12,073 bases of DNA, taken from assembly GCA_027001345.1 (NCBI GenBank), contig JALTMS010000503.1:1-12073 (forward strand), written 5' to 3'. Below the pieces are notes generated by a model. The model was not told the DNA's origin. It did not search any database and saw only the letters and a program-made list of their open reading frames with translations. The position numbers and the translations under genes are program-made. The DNA is from Acidobacteriota bacterium (GTDB lineage: Bacteria; Acidobacteriota; Polarisedimenticolia; J045). Below, piece by piece: positions 6,134 through 12,073 of the stretch. Position 1 is the stretch's first letter; every line of letters starts with the position of its first letter.

Positions 6134-8166
6134 CGCTGTCCCTCCAGCCGATCGATGATCGCCGCCAACACGGCCGGCCCATCGCAGCCCTCGAAGACCC
6201 ATCCGTCGGCGGTCGCCCCACCTGGATCGGCCACCCCGGATTCTGGACGACCGGCCAGCAGCACATGCTCGGCGCCGGCCTGCCGCAGGGCCCCGACCAG
6301 CTCCGGCCCCTCCGCCTCTCGCCGGGAGGGGGCGATGCAGGCCACTACCACCGACTCGGCACTCCGGGCATAGGCCTCGACAGCAGCGGCCACGGTCGGC
6401 GCCGGAGTCCCGCCCGACACCTCGAGCCCGCCAGCCGCGAGAAAGTTACGGACCCAGCCGAGCTGAGCGAAGACTTCGCGCAGAGCGCCGAGAGCCGCGA
6501 GAAAAACCCGCGGTCGCTCGTCGCGCTCTCGGCTCAGACGATCGGCCCGCTCGCGCAGGGCTTCGAAAGCGCCGGCTTCGAAGACCACCTCGAGAGGCTC
6601 TCCCGAGGCGACGCTCCCGGCTGCCAGGGCTCGGGCCAGTTCACGCAGGCCGGCGCCGGCCTCGAGGGCCGCGATCGCCTGCTCGAAGAGTTCGCGATTC
6701 TCGTCACGCCGCACCTGTTCGGCGATCCGACCGAGCAACTCTTGCCCACCGCGAGCGGGGCTCGCCGCCCGCCGCTCGGCTGGCCTCCCGCGGTCGCCGG
6801 GGGCCGGCTGGGGCTCGTCGAGCAGGGGGTAGGTGCTCACGCCGGTGACGGGCATCTTGCCCGTGGCCACCAGCCGCGCCGCCTCGGCAGCATCGTTCTC
6901 GATCTCTCGCTGCACCTGCCCCGAGGCGATTCGGGCCCACAGGCCGCCGCCGGCCTCGATCGCCTGCAACCCCTTCCAGGCCGCCTCGGCCTGGGATCGG
7001 GTCAGCGCCTCGATCACCCCGCTGCCCCCTCCCGGGTCGATCAGTCGCCCGAGATGACTCTCGTCACGAACAATGAGCTGGGTGTTGCGGGCCAGACGCC
7101 GACCCTGGGCGCCGGGTACGGCGCAGGCCGCATCGTAGGGCAGCACGGTGATCCATTCGGCCCCGCCGACCGCCGCGATGAAGGTCTCCTGGGTGCCCCG
7201 CAGCAGGTTGGTCCAGGGATCCCGACCCGAGCGCCGGCGCAGCAGCGAGCGCGCCGCGATGGCCGGTGAGGCGCCCGCGCTCAGACCCGCCGCCCGGGCC
7301 ATCCGCGACCAGCAAGCCCGCAGTGCCCGCAGACGGGCGATCTCGGCGAAGATCTCCCGGCCGATGCCGGTGACGAAGAGCCACGCGCGATCGGCGGTCG
7401 CCCCGCCCAGTGGCTGGATCCCTCGCAGCAGCTCCGCCGCGGCGGCCAGCATCAGGCTCAGTTCGCGCACGCCGTGGGCCCCCGCCTCGCGGAAGGGGTG
7501 CCCGGAAATCACCAGTGTCCGCATCCCGGGCGCCAGGCCGGCGAGAGCCTGCCCGGCGCGGGCCAGCCAGCGGTAGCGGTGAGTCGGGTTTTCCGGAGCC
7601 ATCCCGGTGCGGGCCCACTCGGTCACCGGATCGTCGGCCACACTGCCCCGCAAGCTCGCCGGGTCGATCCCGCGTCGCCGGCACAGGGCGACGAGGGCCG
7701 GGGCCAGAGCGGGACCCACTTCCGGACCCTCGAGGTGCAGGGCCAGGCGCCCGAGATCCAGTCCGGCAAGCACCTGCTCGAAGGTGGACAGATCATCCAC
7801 CGGCACGCCTCGGCGACCGGCGGCATCCACGCTCAGCAGCAGGGCGTCGGCTCCCCCCGCGGCCGCCTCGACCGCCGCCTCGGCGACGGACTCGACATCT
7901 CCCGCAGGCAGGGCGGCGGTGATCTGCCAGCCCGCCCCACCGCCCCGGTCGCCACCGCGAGTGAAGGGAAAAACCCCCGCAAAGCCCACGGGGTCGTCGA
8001 GACCGGCCCGGCAGCCATACAGCGGTTCGATGACGATGCCCGAGCGGAGTCGCCGAGCGAGATCGGCCGCGGCTCCCTGGCCCAACTCAGCTTCCACCCG
8101 CTGGCGCCAGGCGGCCTCGTCGATGACTGGAAAACCCGCAGCCAGACCCTGATCCCTGCCTTCCAT
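6130..8166 (-). CDS. mutA: Methylmalonyl-CoA mutase, small non-catalytic (beta) subunit
   Basis: The 678-residue protein has the same fold and motif order as MutB but has lost the catalytic parts. Shared landmarks include [20 protein letters not shown] (268-287, against the Mut[14 protein letters not shown] region) and [12 protein letters not shown] (359-370, against [12 protein letters not shown]). Where MutB has [11 protein letters not shown], this protein reads [12 protein letters not shown] (559-570), so the cobalamin-binding His is absent. That is the known state of the structural beta subunit, which stabilises the alpha subunit. It is the first gene of the leftward operon. I start at ATG 8166, with a purine-rich GAGAGG about 10 nt upstream. 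The frame continues to 8343, but that part is low-complexity and runs into the divergent gene. An Ala/Arg/Pro-rich insert (about 452-472) separates the barrel from the vestigial cobalamin domain. Confidence 0.93.
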   Translation of the reverse strand: MEGRDQGLAAGFPVIDEAAWRQRVEAELGQGAAADLARRLRSGIVIEPLYGCRAGLDDPVGFAGVFPFTRGGDRGGGAGWQITAALPAGDVESVAEAAVEAAAGGADALLLSVDAAGRRGVPVDDLSTFEQVLAGLDLGRLALHLEGPEVGPALAPALVALCRRRGIDPASLRGSVADDPVTEWARTGMAPENPTHRYRWLARAGQALAGLAPGMRTLVISGHPFREAGAHGVRELSLMLAAAAELLRGIQPLGGATADRAWLFVTGIGREIFAEIARLRALRACWSRMARAAGLSAGASPAIAARSLLRRRSGRDPWTNLLRGTQETFIAAVGGAEWITVLPYDAACAVPGAQGRRLARNTQLIVRDESHLGRLIDPGGGSGVIEALTRSQAEAAWKGLQAIEAGGGLWARIASGQVQREIENDAAEAARLVATGKMPVTGVSTYPLLDEPQPAPGDRGRPAERRAASPARGGQELLGRIAEQVRRDENRELFEQAIAALEAGAGLRELARALAAGSVASGEPLEVVFEAGAFEALRERADRLSRERDERPRVFLAALGALREVFAQLGWVRNFLAAGGLEVSGGTPAPTVAAAVEAYARSAESVVVACIAPSRREAEGPELVGALRQAGAEHVLLAGRPESGVADPGGATADGWVFEGCDGPAVLAAIIDRLEGQR

Positions 8167-8224
8167 CAGCCGCCGTCCTCTCCCGCCGAAACGCCCCGTC
8201 CCGGCCTGGATCGTGGGGTCTCGG

Positions 8225-8254
8225 AGTATAGCCCGCTCCGGGGAGAGCCGTTCC
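8225..8254 (-). promoter_or_regulatory. Candidate promoter of the mutAB-meaB-DUF115 operon
   Basis: On the minus strand TATACT (8225-8230) matches the -10 consensus at five of six positions. The best upstream partner is GGAACG (8249-8254), 18 nt away, a poor sigma-70 -35 but similar to the GGAAC of ECF-type promoters. Transcription would start near 8218, leaving a leader of about 50 nt before mutA. No other promoter-like site was seen in the gap. Confidence 0.4.
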
Positions 8255-8301
8255 ATTGGACTTCGGGGCCTTCGGATCCCGAAGACGGGCGCCGAACGGC
8301 T
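8246..8301. repeat. Nested inverted repeats in the divergent promoter region
   Basis: The outer arms AGCCGTTC (8246-8253) and GAACGGCT (8294-8301) are perfect 8-bp complements. The inner arms CTTCGGG (8261-8267) and CCCGAAG (8278-8284) are perfect 7-bp complements with a 10-nt loop. Both pairs are centred within about 1 bp of each other (near 8273), midway between the divergent genes. This could be a cruciform, an operator for a dimeric regulator, or a leader hairpin. Confidence 0.6.
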
Positions 8302-8329
8302 GTCCCCGAACGCCGGCTGTCTCCATAAT
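8300..8329 (+). promoter_or_regulatory. Candidate promoter of the molybdopterin oxidoreductase, possibly giving a leaderless mRNA
   Basis: CATAAT (8324-8329) resembles a -10 box, with a weak -35 CTGTCC (8300-8305) 18 nt upstream. The expected transcription start is about 8336, the A of the start codon itself. The G-rich GGGGAG (8330-8335) directly abuts the ATG, too close to act as a normal ribosome binding site. Confidence 0.35.
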
Positions 8330-8335
8330 GGGGAG

Positions 8336-10411
8336 ATGAGCACCCCTGGTCACAGCGGACGGCGGGAGAGTAGCTGCCCGCTGGACTGTCCCGACGCCTG
8401 CTCGCTGAGCGTGGAGGTCGAAGACGGGCGGATCGTCCGCATCACTGGCGACCACCGCAATCCCCTCACTGCCGGTCTGATCTGCGGCAAGGTCCGGCGC
8501 ATGAGCGAGCACGTCTACGGCGCCGAGCGGCTGGTCACACCCCTGCGCCGCCGCGGGGCCAAGGGTGCCGCTCGTTTCGAAGCCATCGGCTGGGACGAGG
8601 CTCTCGAGCTGGTGGCCGACAGGCTCAGCGCGGTGCGCGAGCGCTGGGGCGGCGAGGCGATCCTCCCCGTCTGCTACGGCGGATCCAATGGCCTGCTCAG
8701 TCAAGACGCGGCCGACTGCCGACTGTTCGCCCGCCTCGGCGCCAGCCGCATCGATCGCACCGTCTGTGCCGCTCCTTCCGGAGCGGCACACCGGGGGCTC
8801 TACGGCAAGATGCCCGGGGTGGCGCTGACCGACTACGTCCACGCGGCGCTGATCGTGATCTGGGGCGCCAACCCGGAGGTTTCCGGTCTGCACCTGGTCC
8901 CACGGATCGAGGCCGCCCGCAAGCGAGGTGCCCGGCTGGTGGTGATCGATCCCCGACGAACCGGCCTGGCAAGCCGGGCCGATCAGCACCTGGCCCTCCG
9001 CCCCGGCACCGACCTGCCCCTGGCCCTGGCAGTGATCCGCTGGCTGCTGAGCACCGCCCGAGCCGACGAGCCCTTCCTCGAAGCCCACACCACCGGCCTC
9101 GACGCTCTGCGGCAGCGGGCCGAGCCCTGGACCTTCGAGCGCGCCGCGGAGACCTGTGGCATCGAAGCCGACGCCATCGCTGCCTTCGCCGAGCTTTACG
9201 CCGCCACCTCGCCGGCGGTGATCCGCCTCGGCTGGGGAGTCGAACGCAACCGCAACGGAGGCAGCGCAGCGGCGGCGATCCTGGCCCTGCCGGCGGTAGC
9301 CGGAAAGTTCGGTGTGCGAGGAGGCGGCGTGACGGCCAGCAACTCCGGCGCCTGGGACCACGATCCCCTGGCCGCCGCCGGCGAGTGCTGGCCCTCCACG
9401 CGGGTGGTCAATCTCAACCAGGTCGGTCGCGCCCTGACTGCCGCCGAGCCGCCGGTCCGTCTGCTCTTCGTCTACAACTGCAACCCCCTCGCCACCCTCC
9501 CGGCACAGCAAAAGGTCCGCGCCGGGCTGGCCCGGGAAGATCTCTTCACCGTGGTCTTTGAACAGGTGATGACGGATACCGCACGCTGGGCCGACGTGGT
9601 CTTGCCCGCAACGACCTTCCTCGAGCACACGGAACTCAACCCTTCCTACGGGGCACTGGCGATGAGCCTGGCGCCAGCGGTCATCGCACCGGTCGGTCAG
9701 GCCCGATCCAACCACCGGGTCTTCACCGAGCTGTGCCGCCGGCTCGGCCTGGCCCGTCCCGATGACCCCGACACCGAGCAACAGGCCGCCGCGGCGGTGG
9801 TGCGCTCGGTGGGCGATCCCGCCGCTCTCGCCGCCGAGTTGCAGTCAAACGGCGTTGCCGCGCCACCCTGCGGAAACGCACCGATCGCCTTCGTCGATGT
9901 CTTCCCCCGCACCGATGACCGTCGCATCCACCTCTTCCCGCCCCATCTCGACGCCGAGGCCCCCGCCGGTCTCTACGGCTACCGGGAAGATCCGGCGCCG
10001 TCGACCTATCCGCTGACCCTGATCACCCCCGCCGAGTCCCGACGCACCTCCTCCACCTTCGGCCAGCTCTCACGTACCCTGGCCAGGGTGGAGATCCACC
10101 CCGACGACGCGGCCGCCCGCTCGATCGGCGACGGTCAGCCGGTGCGAGTGTTCAACGACCAGGGAGAGGTGCTCTGCCCGGCGCGGGTCACGGCAGCCCT
10201 GCGCCCCGGAGTGGTGAGCCTGCCCAAGGGCCTGTGGAGCCACCACACCCTCAGCGGGACGACCGCCAATACCCTGTGCCCTGACAGCCTGGCTGACCTC
10301 GGCGGCGGAGCCTGCTTCAACGACGCACGGGTCGAAATCGAAAAGACCGAGGCTACCGACCCTCCCGGATGCGGGTCAGTGAGCACGTCAACTCCGCTCC
10401 GAAAAGAGTGA
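8336..10411 (+). CDS. Molybdopterin-dependent oxidoreductase (DMSO reductase / formate dehydrogenase-like superfamily)
   Basis: The 691-residue protein opens with a [4Fe-4S] motif C14-x3-C18-x3-C22-x27-C50 (in CPLDCPDACSL and LICGK), then the Mo-bisMGD catalytic domain. Landmarks are WDEAL (86-90), WGANPEVS (176-183), VVIDPRRTG (202-210), RNGGSAAAAILALP, YNCNP and DVVLPATTFLEH. TVCAAPSGAA (142-151) sits where relatives carry the Mo ligand, so Cys144 is a candidate ligand (inference). The C-terminal dinucleotide-binding domain starts near 'TLITPAE' and ends with the conserved Asn/Asp-rich and GGGACFND segments. There is no Tat or Sec signal, so it is cytoplasmic. No electron-transfer or membrane subunit adjoins it. 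I start at ATG 8336: no other ATG or GTG precedes the first Cys, and the open frame upstream to 8213 looks non-coding. Substrate cannot be told from sequence; formate dehydrogenase, BisC-like or thiosulfate-type labels are all possible. Confidence 0.9.
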   Translation: MSTPGHSGRRESSCPLDCPDACSLSVEVEDGRIVRITGDHRNPLTAGLICGKVRRMSEHVYGAERLVTPLRRRGAKGAARFEAIGWDEALELVADRLSAVRERWGGEAILPVCYGGSNGLLSQDAADCRLFARLGASRIDRTVCAAPSGAAHRGLYGKMPGVALTDYVHAALIVIWGANPEVSGLHLVPRIEAARKRGARLVVIDPRRTGLASRADQHLALRPGTDLPLALAVIRWLLSTARADEPFLEAHTTGLDALRQRAEPWTFERAAETCGIEADAIAAFAELYAATSPAVIRLGWGVERNRNGGSAAAAILALPAVAGKFGVRGGGVTASNSGAWDHDPLAAAGECWPSTRVVNLNQVGRALTAAEPPVRLLFVYNCNPLATLPAQQKVRAGLAREDLFTVVFEQVMTDTARWADVVLPATTFLEHTELNPSYGALAMSLAPAVIAPVGQARSNHRVFTELCRRLGLARPDDPDTEQQAAAAVVRSVGDPAALAAELQSNGVAAPPCGNAPIAFVDVFPRTDDRRIHLFPPHLDAEAPAGLYGYREDPAPSTYPLTLITPAESRRTSSTFGQLSRTLARVEIHPDDAAARSIGDGQPVRVFNDQGEVLCPARVTAALRPGVVSLPKGLWSHHTLSGTTANTLCPDSLADLGGGACFNDARVEIEKTEATDPPGCGSVSTSTPLRKE

Positions 10412-11174
10412 TCACCCAGGAGATGTAGATCCAGAACAGGAACAGGGGAACTGCCGCCAGCGCACCGTAGATCGCCTCATAGGTCGGCACGCGGTGGAGG
10501 TAGACCACGAAACCGACCTTTGCCACCTCGAAGACTGCGGTCATCGACCCGGCGGCCACACATGCCGCGGCCGGCGGCACCCGTCGGTTGGGTAGCAGCC
10601 AGTAGAGCAGGAAGAACGCCCCGAACTCCGAACTCCAGACCACAGCGCGCAGCCACCAGCGGGAGACCACCGGCATGGCTGCGACGGAGGACAGCAGCGG
10701 CAGACTCGCCAGATAGGACGAGACCGCCAGTCCCACGCCGGCCAGCACCGGCACCAGCACGGCCGCCGTCCAGTACAGCAGCAGCCGGCGACCGAACGGA
10801 CGCCCTCGCGGTACCCGCCAGATCTGGTTGATCTTGGCCTCCACCGCGGAGATCGCCATGAAGGCAGTGACCGCCAGCAGAACCAGACCCAGCAGAGGTA
10901 GCTGGCTGGCCCGATCGGCAAAGCGCTGAAGGTGCTCGCCGATCATCTCGCCGCTGGTGGGCAGGAAGTTGGCAAAGACGAAGTGCTGCAGCCGGCGCCC
11001 CACATCCCGGAAGTAGGGCAGCGCCGCCAGGACGGGGAAGATCACCGCCATTGCCGGCACCAGGGCAAAGACGGTCAGGAAGGAGAGTTCGGCGGCGCTG
11101 GCCAGGCAGCGGTCCTCACGCAGACGCCTGAACGTCACACCGGGCACCGAAAGCCATCGACGCAAGCCAGCCAT
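10353..11174 (-). CDS. YihY/BrkB-family inner membrane protein
   Basis: The 273-residue protein is typical of the YihY / 'virulence factor BrkB' family in length, with about six hydrophobic segments (about 28-52, 94-110, 132-158, 180-195, 203-226, 238-260). Family landmarks are AAELSFLTVFALVPAM near the N-terminus, FLPTSGEMIGEHLQRF (70-85), and a C-terminal YGALAAVPLFLFWIYISW segment followed by LFGAEL. Members are often mis-annotated as RNase BN; their molecular function is unsettled. I start at ATG 11174, with GGAGG 4 nt upstream. The frame is open further to 11543, but that extension overlaps the neighbouring gene and has no family similarity. Its last 59 bp overlap the end of the convergent oxidoreductase gene. 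Confidence 0.92.
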   Translation of the reverse strand: MAGLRRWLSVPGVTFRRLREDRCLASAAELSFLTVFALVPAMAVIFPVLAALPYFRDVGRRLQHFVFANFLPTSGEMIGEHLQRFADRASQLPLLGLVLLAVTAFMAISAVEAKINQIWRVPRGRPFGRRLLLYWTAAVLVPVLAGVGLAVSSYLASLPLLSSVAAMPVVSRWWLRAVVWSSEFGAFFLLYWLLPNRRVPPAAACVAAGSMTAVFEVAKVGFVVYLHRVPTYEAIYGALAAVPLFLFWIYISWVITLFGAELTCSLTRIREGR

Positions 11175-11188
11175 CCCGCCTCCATCGC

Positions 11189-11224
11189 CCGGCCCCGCGG
11201 ACTTCTCGTCCTTCGGGGGGCCGG
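11189..11224 (-). repeat. Structured hairpin in the leader of the YihY-family gene
   Basis: The arms CCGGCCCC (11189-11196) and GGGGCCGG (11217-11224) form a perfect 8-bp stem. An inner 4-bp stem GGAC/GTCC (11199-11202 with 11208-11211) closes a 5-nt loop. It ends 5 nt before the GGAGG ribosome binding site. No T tract follows on the minus strand, so it is not a classical terminator. Confidence 0.6.
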
Positions 11225-11229
11225 AGAGG

Positions 11230-11235
11230 ATTCTA
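11230..11235 (-). promoter_or_regulatory. Candidate -10 box for the YihY-family gene
   Basis: TAGAAT on the minus strand matches the -10 consensus at five of six positions. Transcription would start near 11223, right at the foot of the leader hairpin. I find no acceptable -35, so the call is weak; read-through from the upstream gene is an alternative. Confidence 0.28.
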
Positions 11236-11325
11236 CTCGCCTCCTCCTCCCCCGCGCCGCGGTCGGCACGCCTCCACTCCCGGTGTGACGCCGGTTGGGC
11301 CGGAGAAGTGCCGAAGAGGATGGAT

Positions 11326-12073
11326 TCAGTTTCCTGTCGAGCAACCGGTGCCGCAGGTGGCCGCCACCTCCCGGGCCCGACGCAGGCACCCTTCGTGCTC
11401 GCCATAGCGCAGGACAAAGTCGGTGATCGAACGGGCCTGGGAAGCCGTGGCAGGGTCTGCCGCAAGATACTCGGCCACCCGCAGCAGGCCCTCGCCGGCG
11501 GGCTCGCCCGCCGGCTCCATCCGCAGGGCACGGGCGAAGGCATGGGCCGCCCGGGGCCGGTCGCGCATCTGCTCGAGGCTGTAGCCGATGGTCACGAGCT
11601 GCCGGTAGTCCAGGCCCAGCTCGCGCACCTGGGGTAGCAGGGCGGCGAAGATTTCCGCCGCCAGGCGCATCTCACCTCGTTCGAGACAGATCGGGATGGC
11701 AATCGTGGCCAGGCTCACCGCGGCGGGGGTCTGGCAAGCTTTCGAACGCATCAGGCACACCGCGTGCAACAGCCGGGGATCCTCCGGAGCCCGCTGCAGC
11801 AAGGCCTCGAGCTGCTCGAGCGCACGGGTGGGCTGGGCGGCAAAGCGCTTCCACAACTCGTCCAGTCGGCCTGCCGGCACCTGGGCCTCGAAGCTCTCCC
11901 GGCTGGCCAGGCCGACCCCACGGGAAGGAGGCGGCAGAGTGCTCAGGGCCTGCCGCGGGCCGGCAGGAGGATCCTCCGCGATACCCACCAGGGGAAGGGG
12001 CTCGGGCGGAGGCGGGGTCGCGGCTCGGGGACCGGGCTGCGAAACGACTGGAGAGGGCACCGTCACCCGCCGG
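11326..12073 (-). CDS. TPR-like helical-repeat protein, C-terminal part (cut by window edge)
   Basis: The frame is open through the right edge, so only the last 249 codons are visible. A GTG at 12064-12066 could start it, but the frame is open upstream and the first 30 visible residues (Pro-rich, PPPPEPLPL) look like an interdomain linker. I therefore treat it as truncated. From about residue 60 it is a run of amphipathic helices with the Ala/Leu/Arg spacing of tetratricopeptide-type repeats: LDELWKRFAAQP, ALEQLEALLQRAPEDPRLLH, RLAAEIFAALLPQV and RAAHAFARALRMEPAG. It ends in a Cys-containing tail (TCGTGCSTGN). No catalytic motif or membrane segment is visible. It is followed by 150 bp of non-coding sequence before the YihY-family gene on the same strand. 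The role is unknown. Confidence 0.65.
   Translation of the reverse strand, partial: RRVTVPSPVVSQPGPRAATPPPPEPLPLVGIAEDPPAGPRQALSTLPPPSRGVGLASRESFEAQVPAGRLDELWKRFAAQPTRALEQLEALLQRAPEDPRLLHAVCLMRSKACQTPAAVSLATIAIPICLERGEMRLAAEIFAALLPQVRELGLDYRQLVTIGYSLEQMRDRPRAAHAFARALRMEPAGEPAGEGLLRVAEYLAADPATASQARSITDFVLRYGEHEGCLRRAREVAATCGTGCSTGN

Noticed and set aside
4128..6266. A 712-codon minus-strand open frame in another frame of mutB
   Set aside because: It is frame-shifted against the true mutB frame, has Arg/Gly/Pro-rich low complexity, and shows no conserved motifs.
3599..6373. A 924-codon open frame on the plus strand across mutB
   Set aside because: It is antisense to an unmistakable mutB. Its translation is rich in Arg, Gly, Pro, His and Gln with no domain, the usual effect of high-GC codon usage on the opposite strand.
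8213..8335. An N-terminal extension of the oxidoreductase from ATG 8213
   Set aside because: The 41 extra residues show no signal peptide and no family similarity, and cover the inverted repeats and candidate promoters.
8167..8343. Upstream extension of mutA to 8343
   Set aside because: The extra 59 residues show no family similarity, cross the divergent promoter region and would overlap the oxidoreductase start. ATG 8166 has a purine-rich ribosome binding site.
8087..9781. A 564-codon minus-strand open frame across the oxidoreductase
   Set aside because: It is antisense to a gene with clear iron-sulfur and Mo-cofactor motifs. Composition is low-complexity and no family is recognisable.
11175..11543. 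Upstream extension of the YihY-family gene to 11543
   Set aside because: It overlaps the neighbouring TPR-like gene on the same strand, is Arg/Pro-rich, and is absent from the usual family length.

Overview
This is a GC-rich bacterial stretch. The mutase genes exceed 70% G+C; by hand count, 45 of 60 bases at 4501-4560 are G or C. It encodes nine proteins, two of them cut by the window edges. A c-type cytochrome with a Sec signal, an outer-membrane-type lipoprotein and a two-subunit methylmalonyl-CoA mutase suggest a diderm bacterium with respiratory multiheme cytochromes and propionate/branched-chain metabolism. An Acidobacteriota or deltaproteobacterial-type lineage would fit, but this is inferred from gene content and the window has no rRNA or other marker. 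I see no tRNA, rRNA, CRISPR array, transposase or phage gene.

Left part (1-1481, genes on the minus strand): a small tetraheme secreted cytochrome c (551-1231), followed downstream by a lipoprotein with NHL/beta-propeller blades that runs off the left edge (1-449). A strong hairpin terminator lies between them. The cytochrome's size, four CxxCH motifs and surplus of conserved histidines recall the OmcE-type extracellular cytochrome nanowire subunits, and NHL-repeat lipoproteins are known neighbours of such genes. This is the most interesting candidate system in the window. The AT-richer region upstream carries several palindromes.

Centre (1482-8166, minus strand): a tightly coupled four-gene operon, mutA (6130-8166), mutB (3962-6133), meaB (2962-3969) and a DUF115/MptE-like protein (1482-2969). 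Genes overlap by 4, 8 and 8 nt. MutA and MutB form the adenosylcobalamin-dependent methylmalonyl-CoA mutase heterodimer, and MeaB is its protective G-protein chaperone. The DUF115 gene is an unexpected fourth member. All key MutB residues, including the two that specify methylmalonyl-CoA, are present.

Right part (8167-12073): a compact divergent promoter region with nested inverted repeats leads rightward to a stand-alone cytoplasmic molybdopterin oxidoreductase (8336-10411). Its 3' end overlaps, tail to tail by 59 bp, a YihY/BrkB-family membrane protein gene on the minus strand (10353-11174). Upstream of that lies a structured leader, then the C-terminal part of a helical-repeat (TPR-like) protein that runs off the right edge (11326-12073).
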